64,000 bases of DNA from Rhabditoides inermis. Taxonomy: Eukaryota > Nematoda > Chromadorea > Rhabditida > Rhabditidae. Positions within the stretch are counted from its first letter, which is position 1. Every line of letters begins with the position of its first letter. Of the stretch, positions 51,548 through 61,545 are shown piece after piece. Under the pieces are notes generated by a model. The model saw only the letters and a list, made by a program, of their open reading frames with translations, searched no databases and was not told the origin of the DNA. The DNA is taken from NCBI GenBank assembly GCA_963966185.1, contig CAWZYM010000077.1, positions 340,001 to 404,000 on the forward strand. The letters run 5' to 3'. The position numbers and the translations under genes are program-made.

Positions 51548-52118
51548 TCGCTGTTCGGCTATGGACAGACGAGGGTCACACTGCTATGCTAACCTGAACA
51601 GCTCGTAAACGGTGCTAATTTGATAGGAAAGCATATCAAAACACACGATTCAATTCACATCACTGTCGGATCATCACTCAACACCACTATTCGTAAAACT
51701 AAACACGTAATCAAAACTGCATAGTAAAATACAGAAAACGCGAAAAAAAAGAGAAAATGCCCACACTGTCTGCTACAGTATTTCGCAACATCAAATTTCG
51801 CGCGCGTTTTCGCGATAGGACCAATTCGTTGACGGATGTTTGCGATTCGAAACGAAGGCGTCTTCGTTGTTGGCTCCACGGCGGCGATGCTCCGACCGAA
51901 GAGACACACACTTGTCGCGTGTGTATCAGTGAACGCGCGCCTCAACCGTGTGCTCCACTCAGATTACCAATCAGTTTCAGTGTTTCACAACCATGTTATA
52001 CACGCATTTATTACACGACAATGAACTTCCAAGAACGCTCGAATAAATTATCACTAACTATTCTATACACACTTTGCACCAAATAAACTTCTGAATAATG
52101 CTATGTACATCGAGAAAC
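51548..52118. other. Intergenic region, no gene seen
   Basis: This region lies upstream of the Cys/His-module gene and beside the LTR element. Short ORFs of 60-110 codons occur on both strands, but none has recognisable domains or supported splice structure. Confidence 0.45.
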
Positions 52119-52122
52119 AGGC

Positions 52123-52401
52123 TGCGGTGCTCTATGGTGTAGCGGCGAGCTCTTTGCTACTCCGCAGTCCGCAAGTAGTACTAGCCCAAGCCACGGGTCA
52201 GCTTCACCACGTGGGAGTCGTAATATGGCTCCGCAGAAGTAGCCCTGGTCCCCATCGGAATAAAGGAAAGAATAGTACACATCTTTATCCGGCCAGGGCA
52301 GCCACACAACTGGCGATGGGAGCGCGCTGGCCAGCCACGCCCCCTCGCCTTATCACTAGATACGCATCCTACGCTGGGGGGCTAGCGGGGTGAGTATCGC
52401 A
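52123..52401 (-). repeat. 3' LTR
   Basis: This is the 279-bp terminal repeat, TG...CA, preceded on the minus strand by a G-rich polypurine tract. Confidence 0.93.
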
Positions 52402-52564
52402 TCCCCCCTCTCCAACAAGAATGCCGCCCTCGGCTTTCACTATAGAGAGTAAACATACCAAATTTTCTACAGTTACATCTCACTAAAACACACATAAAAG
52501 ACAAAACAAATAAACTCAACAATACAATCATACAATTCACACAATACGAAATCACATCATCAAT

Positions 52565-53436
52565 CTAAAACTTATTCTTCTTCGCCAGCCTAGCCGATCG
52601 GCGCACGAAGACTCTTCCTTCCTCGGATTCCTTCCCTGCTCCAGTATCTGCTTTTCCTGCCGCATCCGTCGCTCCCGGGGCGGCTCCGACGGCGTCGTCG
52701 TCGTCCTCTTCGGCTTCTCCAGTGGCTGGCGATTGCTGCTTCTCCTGCGCAGCCCGCGTCTTCTGTCGCACGGCAACGGGCTCCCTCTTGGTGCGGTCCT
52801 TGTGCACCTCGGCGAGCTTGTCATTCATCCGAACAGTGACGTTGTGCTGGCTCGTCTTGGTCACTTCGAATGGACCTCTCCAAGAGTCGACAAACTTGTG
52901 CCGTTTGAACTCCGCCCGCACGTAGACGCGATCTCCTACGCGAGTGTCGCTCTCCCGGATGGGGTTACTCCTGTCGTAGTTCTTCTTGGCGGTCTTCACC
53001 GCTTCAGCGGTTGCTGTCGTTGCTTCAGTCCACACTTTCTCCTGAATCCGCTTCAGCTGGACTATGTACTCGTCAACGCTCTCGTGGGCGCGCACTACTA
53101 CCGCTCCACTCTTGAGCATGGCGGGGGTTTGAGGCTCCCTCCCATACATCACTTCGAACGGCGAGTGTCCGGTAGCCGTGTGCGTGGTGGCGTTGTAGCT
53201 CATCACGACGTGTGCGACGAACCTGTCCCCGTCGGTCCCGGCGTCGCTGGCGTACTGTCTCAACATCTCTCCGATGGTTTTGTTGAACCTCTCGGCAATG
53301 CTGTTTGCTTTCTGGTTGTACGCTGTCGTCGTGCTGTGCTTCACTCCGAGCTGGTTCATAGACGAGGCAAACTTGGCCGAAGTGAAGTTCGCGCATCTCG
53401 AGAAAGCGTCGACGGCACGGCGGCGGCGCGGCGGCG
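52565..53436 (-). pseudogene. Ty3/gypsy-type integrase, C-terminal half remnant
   Basis: The minus-strand frame shows the end of an integrase catalytic core (ANFTSAKF, then GVKHSTTTAYNQKANS and ERFNKTIGEMLRQY), the downstream FVAHVVMSYNATTHTATGHSPFEVMYG segment, and a chromodomain-side tail with DRVYVRAEFKRHKF and WRGPFEV, ending in an acidic/basic low-complexity region. The core is interrupted upstream. AVDAFSR, which resembles the strand that normally precedes a long core segment, is joined directly to CANFTS, and the sequence before it is a CGG-rich simple repeat. The segment carrying the first catalytic aspartate and the zinc-binding N-terminus are missing. It is non-functional as an integrase by itself. 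Confidence 0.85.
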
Positions 53437-53492
53437 GCAGACTGCACGGCGGCGGCAGAAGGCAGACGGCACGGCGACGGCAGACGGCACGG
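53408..53492. repeat. GC-rich CGG/CGGCA simple repeat inside the LTR element
   Basis: Runs of CGGCGGCGGC and GACGGCACGGC fill the junction between the integrase remnant and the upstream interior. They probably mark the internal deletion or rearrangement. Confidence 0.75.
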
Positions 53493-53599
53493 CTTCGGCT
53501 CCTCGTGACGTTTGGAGTGTCTGCGCAGCTTCTCGAAACAGCTGATCAGTCCGGCCGCGTCCGGGTGGTCAATCCGGAGTCGTTGTCCCTGCAATGAGG

Positions 53600-54845
53600 A
53601 ACCGAGACACGCTCAAATTCCTCATGCGGGAGGAGACAGACCAAAATAATCACGCGCAACCACGAACTGCGAGTCAAAGAAAGATTCAATGCGGTCAAAA
53701 AAGGGGGAAGGTGGGAATAGATGCGCTCGAAAATGTTGGTCCCTCGTCTATCGACGTCTCTCTAGGCCGAGTTTCCTTATCTTCTTGTCTTGCGCGGGGC
53801 TATGCTTGTATGCTTAATTACCCTGGGAAGATAAAGAGGGAGTGTGGGTAGATGAGAGGGAGATAGAAAGAGAGTGCGCGAGATAGGAAACCCGACTGGC
53901 ACGTAAACATGCTAATCTCCTATGCATACATGCCCAATTCGCGCACTCATGATTGCGAGAGAGATTATTACGAAGAGAGTCAAGAGAGTGTCAGAGAAAT
54001 GGGTTACGGTAGGTGAGAAAATGGGGAAAGAGGAGGGGTATACAATAGCTGTTGTAGCGGTGAAAAATTACAAGTTCAGAAAAATTGAAATAACGACGAA
54101 AAGGGGGAGGTTAGAAAAGAGGATTTTAAACAACATAATGAGCGAAAAAACGATAGCTGAATATACGCGAAAATAGACGGGGGGAAAAGAGAGAGTTGAC
54201 TACGCATGAACTAACAATGTTAAGATGCAGTATACTGTGTCTCCTGCCTGCAACGATACGCGCGAGTTGACAAGGCTCACGCGAATGCAAGACAGTGAAT
54301 GCGTGGTCGCGCGGATGCAAGAGAGAAGGAAAGCAAAATACAATCCTTGAGGACTACATTCCGAACACATTATCAAGCGCGCCAATGTTATAGTTGAAAA
54401 TTATGAATAATAATTAAATATTAAAATGAGTGGAGTAAAGAAGAAGAAAAATGAATTTTAGAAATATATTATGAGAAGCGCTTGATACTGCATTGGAACT
54501 GAGACCATATTATAGCACATCAAAAGGAATAGGAAGGTACAGTGCTATAACAAGACTATGAAAGACAACAAGAGAATGGGGAACACCGCGATCGGAATCA
54601 ACTCATCTGGATTTATTGTCGGCCGAATCCAGGCATATCCGGGGAGTCCTAGCTCCACCCGGAAGTCCACATCTGAACCGGCCTCCGCTCAGCAAAAAGA
54701 GTGGTGTATCAGGCGGGAATACAGATAAATAGCCGGCGTTGTTCCGTCGTCAGTGTTGGCGGTTGCAGTTGTCGAGGGCAGTACAGTTAGCGATGCTCGC
54801 CGAGGTGGGCTAGTCCGGGCGCTGACCTCGGCGAGTGACTGCAGA
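53600..54845. other. LTR-element interior without recognisable genes
   Basis: This stretch lies between the integrase remnant and the primer-binding site. It has several short ORFs on both strands, none resembling gag or pol. It is purine-rich between 53830 and 54200. Confidence 0.55.
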
Positions 54846-54863
54846 GCATTGGTCGAACCTCCA
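54846..54863 (-). promoter_or_regulatory. Primer-binding site of the LTR element
   Basis: The minus-strand sequence immediately inside the 5' LTR begins TGGAGGTTCGACC, complementary to a tRNA 3' end ending in ...TCGAACCTCCA. I cannot name the tRNA. Confidence 0.75.
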
Positions 54864-55142
54864 TGCGGTGCTCTATGGTGTAGCGGCGAGCTCTTTGCTA
54901 CTCCGCAGTCCGCAAGTAGTACTAGCCCAAGCCACGGGTCAGCTTCACCACGTGGGAGTCGTAATATGGCTCCGCAGAAGTAGCCCTGGTCCCCATCGGA
55001 ATAAAGGAAAGAATAGTACACATCTTTATCCGGCCAGGGCAGCCACACAACTGGCGATGGGAGCGCGCTGGCCAGCCACGCCCCCTCGCCTTATCACTAG
55101 ATACGCATCCTACGCTGGGGGGCTAGCGGGGTGAGTATCGCA
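54864..55142 (-). repeat. 5' LTR
   Basis: This LTR looks identical to the copy at 52123-52401. On the minus strand it is followed directly by the primer-binding site. Confidence 0.93.
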
Positions 55143-55195
55143 AGGCTAAACACGAAAACGCTTCAAAGGCAACGGCTCATCACAGGCGAGTAGTA

Positions 55196-55528
55196 ATATT
55201 ATCTTTCAAAAGTACTTCTAAGTAAAAGAAGTTGGTTTGTACCGTTGTCTCAGTTTAGAAAAAGGACTGACATGTTTTCAATGGAGACATGTGCCAACAG
55301 GCTCTCTCTCTCATACCAGTGCAAAGCGGCCATATTATAATGAACGCGTTTACGAAGTTATGCAGTTATTATCTAAAAGCACAACTTCTGTTGTAACATA
55401 ACACGTCGAATAATGCTGAGAGCCTGTTTGCACATGTCTCCATTGAAAACATGTCAGTCCTTTTTCTAAACTGAGACAACGGTACAAACCAACTTCTTTT
55501 ACTTAGAAGTACTTTTGAAAGATAATAT
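55196..55528. mobile_element. 333-bp inverted-repeat element (MITE)
   Basis: Long terminal inverted repeats of about 110 bp are present. The left arm begins ATATTATCTTTCAAAAGTAC (55196) and the right arm ends with its complement at 55528; the match runs through the ATGTTTTCAATGGAGACATG segment to the GGCTCTC region. The centre (about 55320-55420) is AT-rich and non-coding. I see no obvious target duplication. The related copy at 61332-61664 has the same length. Confidence 0.85.
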
Positions 55529-55620
55529 CTGTCCTTTTCTTAAGTTTTGTTTCACAAAACTACATTTTCATACACGTTCGCGATTCGCTGCGAGGATACC
55601 GACGCGCACCCGCTATTCGC

Positions 55621-55670
<50 letters not shown>

Positions 55671-55920
55671 GAGGGGGCGGGGCGAAAGCGATTGTCCGAC
55701 GCCCGCCCGCCATACACCAATCTCAATCCGCACTCGAATGCGGACGCTCCGTATCTCGCTTCAAATTCAATCAAACTCAATACAACTTTCTATAACTCTA
55801 TCGAATAGAGATGTGAATGCAATGTAACAGTGGAAATCACTTCAAAATGAGGAAAAGTGCTTCATCCGGGAAAAGTCGTTGTTGAGCATTCTAGCGCGCG
55901 GGGACATCCAGTACAAACGA
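55529..55920. other. Spacer with (TC)n tract, no gene seen
   Basis: It contains a 40-bp TC microsatellite (about 55625-55668) and a small palindrome CTCTATCGAATAGAG (55796-55810). It probably includes the 3' flank of the golgin gene. Confidence 0.55.
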
Positions 55921-55946
55921 GAGGGCGCTGGCGCGCCCTCTCTAAT
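55921..55946 (+). other. Perfect GC-rich hairpin followed by CTAAT (Helitron-terminus-like)
   Basis: GAGGGCGC (55921-55928) pairs perfectly with GCGCCCTC (55933-55940), loop TGGC. After one T comes CTAA|T at 55942-55946, which matches CTRR|T. It could be the 3' end of a short non-autonomous Helitron or simply a hairpin in the golgin 3' UTR. I could not locate a matching 5' end. Confidence 0.4.
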
Positions 55947-55960
55947 TGTGCGATCAAAAC

Positions 55961-56967
55961 TCATGAGACCCGCATCGGAGCCGCCGAGCCGCCATCCACC
56001 GGAAGACGCGCCGCCGTCCGCGCAGACTCACTCTCCACCTGACAAACCAATCAGTGATCACACAACCAGGTAGACACTCACCTCCAGGAAGCGAATGAAC
56101 TGTTGTGTGAGACTGGGCCCGGCGTGGGTGCTCCTCTGGTGGGGCGCCGCGCGCACCGCCTGCCGCACCTTCTCCACGTCTTCTGCGCCGTACTCGAGGA
56201 TACTGGCGAGCAAGAGCGCGATGTCGGGCTGTCTGTCCGACGGCGCCAGCAGGTACGACAGGAACAGCTGGCGCAGAGTCGCGTCGTCCACACGGTACTC
56301 GTCCGCCCTGGCACGCAGGTGAGGCGCGCGAGCCTCGTCCAACTGCTGCTCCAGCTGCAAGGCAGGGGTGAGAGAGAGGGGGTGGGGGAGAGAGAGGGAC
56401 ACCCACCTCCTCGACACAGCGCATGGCGCGCTCGGCCTGCTGCCGGGCCTCCTCGGCCGCGTCCTCCGCCACACTCCTCTCCTCCTCGGCCCTGGCCAGG
56501 TCGGCGCGCACTCCCTGGGCCGCCCTCTCGTGCGCGTCTAGGAGTGCCTGCATATGCAGCATCCTCTGCGCGGCGGCGACGGCGTCTCTCTCGTGGTCTG
56601 CCGCCAGTTCCCTCACCACCCCCTGTAGGGAAGAGAGCGCCGCCGCCCCCTCCGCCGCCGCCTTCCTCTCAGCCTCGAATCGCTCGCGCCACTCCGACGC
56701 CGCCGCCTCCGAGCACTCCAGCTGGCCTCGCAGCTCAGACAGCTCCGCCTCGAAACACACCATTGATAAGAGATCATGATAGGGAGACGACTGACCGCGT
56801 ACTGCTGGCTGCTGACGGCGACCGTGTCTGCGGCGGCGGTGGTGCGCTGCTCGAGGAGGCGTATCTGCTCCCGCAGCCCCGTCTCGCGTCTCTCCGCCTC
56901 CACAGCCTCGCGGGTGCTCGCCTCCTCCACCAACACAAGGTGCTCCCGCAGACGGCGCAGCTCCGCA

Positions 56968-57001
<34 letters not shown>

Positions 57002-58478
57002 CCTCTCTCCCTCCCTCCCTCCCTCACCATGTCTTCGTATCTCCTTTCAGTCTCTTCGAGACCTCTTCTCGCATTCTCCCTCTCCTCGTCCAGTTTGTTT
57101 CGAAGATCTTGTTTAACCGACATCTGAACAACATCCCATAAACAACAACAACTACAACAACAACAAACCAGCCACCTCACCTGCTTGGCAGCCTGAATCC
57201 TTGCCTGTTCCAGTGCAATCTTGGCCGCGTCCAGCTCATCCGAGACCTCCGTGCTTCCCTCCCTCTCCCGCTTTGCCTGCTCCAACTGCTCCTCCAGCTG
57301 CTCCTTCTGCTGCTCCACCTCCTCCATCCTGGCCTGCACGTCCACCAGCCGATCATCCACGAGTGCCCTCTCCTCTGCCGCCAGAGTGGCTGCATCTTGC
57401 ATGTTGCGCACTTGTTCCTTCAGCGCGTCTCTCTCCTCTCGCAGTGTTGCCATCTGTTCATTGGCAGCAGTCAGGGCCTCCTGCGAGTATTCCAGGTCGG
57501 CAGACAACATCTGAGACTGCGAAGCGCATGCAGCCGCCTCCGAGAGCTGAAAGCGAGAGATGTGACTACCAGGTTGGCTACTACCACACCACCTCCCACA
57601 AACCAAATTTCGATTTCCCCCACCTTCTCGGTCAGCTCGATATTCTCTTTCTCAAGCGAGTCGACCATCTCCTCCGAAATGCGCAGCTTAGCCCGAATCT
57701 CTGCCACGTCGGCTGCTCCACTCGTCTCCCCTTCTCCTCCTCCTCCTCCCTCTCCCGATCCACCCTCTCTCATCCTCTCCTCCACATGGTAGATCCGCTT
57801 CTGCTGCTCCAGAATCACCTAGAAACAACGCTATGATAAACAGAAATGAGACACATCATAAAGAAGTAGAATTCCAGGCTTCTGCGGGGTGAGAATTGTA
57901 CTGAGTGAACTATAGTGAGAATCTGCGAGTGCGCCCATGGCCAGGCGCCCAGCAGCCGCGAAAAGCGGATGGTGGGCGCGCGACGCGGGCCTGTTCCTCT
58001 CTTTTATAGTACTCTCTGCGCGTCTCTGACCGTCTCCTCCCTCCTCGCTCACCTTCTCCTTGTCAGCCAGCAGCTGTCTCAGCGCCGCCAGCGACTCGAC
58101 CATGTGCTGGTGCTGCTGTTGCAGAGTGTTCGTCTGCACGATCATCTCGTCGATGCAGTTCTGGCGAACCTGAACCACGCACAACTAGCCACGCCCACTC
58201 AGACTCCGCCCACCTGGATCTCCTTCTCCACATCCTCCTTGTCCTGTCGCAGTCGGTCGTACTCCTCGGTCAGCTCGGTGTTCGCCTTGAGAGCCTCGCG
58301 GAGTTGGTCGATCAGAGAGGCGACGGAGGACACGCCGTCGCCCTCCTAGAACACACTCACGTTTCTCTCTTTTGTTGTTTAGCCGGTTGAATACGGAGTC
58401 CTCCTAGTCGAGAACAAGATGGGGTTTTTCAATTACGACAACGTCAGCAGACAGAGTTTCATTGGGTGGCGTCAGACG

Positions 58479-58513
<35 letters not shown>

Positions 58514-59372
58514 CTCTCTCTCTTGCTCTCTCTCTCCCTCCCTCCCTCCCTCTCGTACCTCCTCCTTGACATGCATGTCGTGCAGGCTGTTTTCCGCCTC
58601 GATCAGTCTCTCCTCCACACTCTTCATCACTTCCAGGCGGGTCAGCGTCAAGCGGTGCTCGTCGATCAGCTAAACACTACATCAAGTAACACGAAACCAA
58701 TAATTGCCAATGTCATGTGCACCGACCGTGTTCCTCTCCCACTCTGCCCTCTCGAGGCGTGCCACCAGCTCGGCCTTCTCCTCCTCCCAGCCTCCACTGG
58801 CAGCCTGCAGTGGCTGCTGTCGCACCCGCACCGTCTGCTCCGTCTCGTCCCTCCACTCGTTCCATCCCCCCTCCTTCTCCCCTTCCTTCTCCTCCGATCC
58901 ACACACACCAGCAGCGCGTAGCTGCGACAATAGCTCGGCGCGCTGGAAACGTAACATTTCAAACGTATAGATAAAAGATCCATTTATCATGCTAACATTG
59001 GTATGTCGGAGTCGGATCAGGCTGATGAACAAAACAAGATCAAAAGGAAATGTGCGCACCTGTGCGTTCCAGTCCGCCTCCCTCTGTGCATGCATCGCCT
59101 GCAGATGCTCGAAATCCGCGCGGGAGTCCGCGATGCCCGCCTCCGATCGAGCCAGCATCGAAGCAGCGTCCGCCAGGTCGTCCCCACGGAATCTAATCGA
59201 TATATCGATAAACTCGTTCATATAAACTAATCAATAACAACGCCCACCTGTCCATATCGACTCCCAGGCGGGCGTTCTCCTCAAAGAGACGTGCGTTCGA
59301 CTCGCGAAGAGCTCGCAGCTCCACGTCAATCTCACCCACCACGTCGCGGAAACTGCAACATGATGGCATACT

Positions 59373-59412
<40 letters not shown>

Positions 59413-59750
59413 CGCACCGATCTACATCCGCGCACAGCTTCTCCCTGTCGTTGCGCGATTCTTGCAGAGCAGGATTCCGCGAAGAGGATTCTGCAAAACC
59501 AGCCGTTCACTCCCCCTCATGCCCTGCTTGCCTGTGGGGTGCAGACAGTCCATCTCCGGTCGCACTCCTCCCGAGTGGCCTTCCAGCTGCCAGCTACTGC
59601 CGACCATGCATGTCTGCAATCAATGGTAGATCAGCCACCGGCACTGTCCGATCTTCCCTGTGCGAGGGTCGGCGATAGAGGCGATGGCTATCGATCCGCT
59701 CGAACAGCTCTCAACATTTCTCCACACTCACCCTCCCGCCAACCAGCCAT
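55961..59750 (-). CDS. Coiled-coil golgin with C-terminal GRAB-like domain, GMAP-210/TRIP11 type
   Basis: Supported minus-strand exons: 59490-59418, 59352-59248, 59192-59060, 58942-58727, 58669-58559, 58345-58214, 58169-58053, 57818-57624, 57546-57181, 57123-57028, about 56972-56796, 56748-56407, 56354-56082 and 56038-55961 (about 800 residues, phases agree). The protein is mostly long coiled coil (for example QKEQLEEQLEQAKRERE). The C-terminal part, VDDATLRQLFLSYLLAPSDR...ILEYGAEDVEKV...QQFIRFLEVES, parallels the GRAB (GRIP-related Arf-binding) region of GMAP-210/TRIP11, including its FLExES end. GMAP-210 tethers vesicles at the cis-Golgi, links to microtubules and recruits IFT20 for cilium assembly. 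This protein is much shorter than the roughly 2,000-residue vertebrate form. The N-terminus is unresolved: an ATG at 59750 (MAGWRE, donor at 59731) is a candidate, but exons between 59730 and 59490 could not be placed. Confidence 0.82.
56975..57027. repeat. Intronic (TC)n / (CCCT)n tract
   Basis: This is a pyrimidine microsatellite on the plus strand. It makes the acceptor of the adjacent golgin exon ambiguous, because several AG choices exist on the minus strand. Confidence 0.85.
58482..58550. repeat. Intronic (TC)n tract
   Basis: This CT-rich microsatellite lies in the golgin intron between 58558 and 58346. That intron also carries non-repetitive sequence without a recognisable exon. Confidence 0.85.
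59371..59413. repeat. Intronic (CAA)n trinucleotide tract
   Basis: About 14 CAA repeats lie in the golgin intron 59417-59353 (GTT on the coding strand). The run would encode poly-Val or poly-Asn-type ORFs, but it lies between a good donor and a good acceptor. Confidence 0.9.
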
Positions 59751-60470
59751 GCTGATTTCTACCTAATTCCTTGATTGTACACGTGTTTCCGGTATCCGAT
59801 CTTTGTGTGTCATACATATTTCGAAGCGCCCATTTTTCCTGCATCCATGTTTTCCCTCATATGCTAATTCGCTGCGTGGAGATCGAACAAATTCAACTTT
59901 TGCGTAACGAAGTTCACATTTTCTCTAGCTTCTCTCACCGTGTTCTCTGCGCTCTCTCACTATGCCTTGCTCACTCGCTACTCTCCATATCTCGTCATAC
60001 ATCACCAGCTGATCTGGTATTAGGCTAGGAAACTGTTGCGTTGCAAAACGTACTAACACTGAACACGTGAAACGTATCCGTACTGCGAATCTATGCAATT
60101 ACTCACTTCAGTGATCCTCTGGTCAGTTGACTTATTCTGCTTTCCGTATTCCGTATGTACATCTATCCTCCCTTGCATACCGTTGCACGATATTACATGT
60201 ACACTAATGCTCTAGTACTCTGAAACGTACAACAATCGCCTCTTCTCACTGTCACTTCATGCGCGAAAAGCATCATGAGGAATGGTACGACCTTTGTCCA
60301 CTCTCATGTTACTTCGCTATTTCTCCTTCCCTTCTTTTTCTTGTTCGCACAAAACTATGTTCTGTTATATACTCGATAAATGCGCGAATTCCCTACGTAT
60401 GACGTCATGCAAGTCCTCATCGTTATTGATTTATTGATTCAGATCTTCCATAATCTCAAGCCGTGCAAGC
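59751..60470. promoter_or_regulatory. Divergent intergenic region with a TGACGTCA site
   Basis: This spacer of about 720 bp separates two head-to-head genes, so it probably contains both promoters. An exact TGACGTCA palindrome (CRE/ATF-type) lies at 60400-60407, about 65 bp before the ATG of the plus-strand gene. I see no clear TATA box, and short ORFs here look random. Confidence 0.5.
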
Positions 60471-61146
60471 ATGCCGCGCAACAAGTTATCTAGCTCCGAC
60501 TCCTCTATGGTAAGCTATCGAGTGCTTTGATTGATTGATTACTTATTATTAGATTTCTCATTTATCGATTGATTACTTGGTGTTTTAGGACGAGGAGCAC
60601 CACCCCTCCGATGATCCCACTGTTATGGACACGGACGACAGGGACCACGTGGTGGGTACTCACTTATCCTTCAATCAATCAATATGCTAATCAAGGCGTG
60701 ATCTCATTACACCCAAACAATCAAATCAATATCCCGATTCCTGATAAGTTTACCTGATTTCGAACCCATGTATATGGGTGTCGTGTCCGGTAACGCTGAC
60801 TCTCTGCCGAAAGCGTACTCTCTCGGCGTTTTCTGCGCGTGTTCTCCAACTCGCACTTTGAGTGTAGTTCGCCCCGCCGCCGCCAGCGTCTAATTCGCGC
60901 CGGGTTTGCGTTGTTTTGGGTCCGCCAACTATAACCAGGAGAAAGAGCGCAGTAGGCGCGACTCCGAACGGTAGTGAGAAAATATGTGGGGAAAACGTTT
61001 TTGTGAAACGTAACGGCGATCCGAAACGTAACGAGTGATCTGTGGTTCAGGAGAGTAAGAAGAGAGAGAACGGCCGAGAGTGTGTGTTAGTATTTGTAAA
61101 CGTTGATAGAAGAGCAGAAAATATAAAGAGACAGTGAGAGAAGGGC

Positions 61147-61190
<44 letters not shown>

Positions 61191-61504
61191 AACAGTGAAA
61201 GAGAGAGGAGGGACGAAGAGAAGGAGATAACACAGTGAGTGAGAGATAGTAGTTTTTTGATAAAATCCATATGAATAGTCATAATTCAGCACATATTCAA
61301 AATTTCTATGAAATTCAACAAAAGCACATATATTATCTGTTAAAAAGTACTTGCGTAAAGATATTAAGTTTGTCTTGACCCAATTCAACAAAAGCGCATG
61401 CATAAAACGTTTACAAATACTAACACAAACCTGCGCATAACGGACAGTGGACACTAACAGATGAAATATAACAATACAAATGAATAACGTCATACGTCCA
61501 TATT

Positions 61505-61545
<41 letters not shown>

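Larger units (their letters stand above)
52123..55142 (-). mobile_element. Complete-ended, internally deleted LTR retrotransposon (Ty3/gypsy-like)
   Basis: Two 279-bp repeats, 52123-52401 and 54864-55142, look identical by eye and begin TG and end CA. The insertion is flanked by a 4-bp duplication AGGC (52119-52122 and 55143-55146). On the minus strand the 5' LTR is the right-hand copy. It is followed directly by a primer-binding site starting TGGAGGTTCGACC (54863 downward), while the 3' LTR is preceded directly by the polypurine tract GAGAGGGGGGA (52412-52402). The interior is only 2.46 kb, with an integrase remnant and no recognisable gag, protease or reverse transcriptase, so the copy is non-autonomous. 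Matching LTRs imply a recent insertion mobilised in trans. Confidence 0.93.

Noticed and set aside
51655..51945. 96-residue minus-strand ORF upstream of the Cys/His-module gene
   Set aside because: It has no recognisable domain, lies in a region of overlapping random ORFs on both strands, and lacks convincing splice or start context.
52722..53597. Plus-strand ORFs opposite the integrase remnant
   Set aside because: They are antisense shadows. The minus-strand frame carries recognisable integrase motifs.
59291..59629. ORF with a poly-Asn run
   Set aside because: The run is the CAA microsatellite in a golgin intron, read on the non-coding strand.
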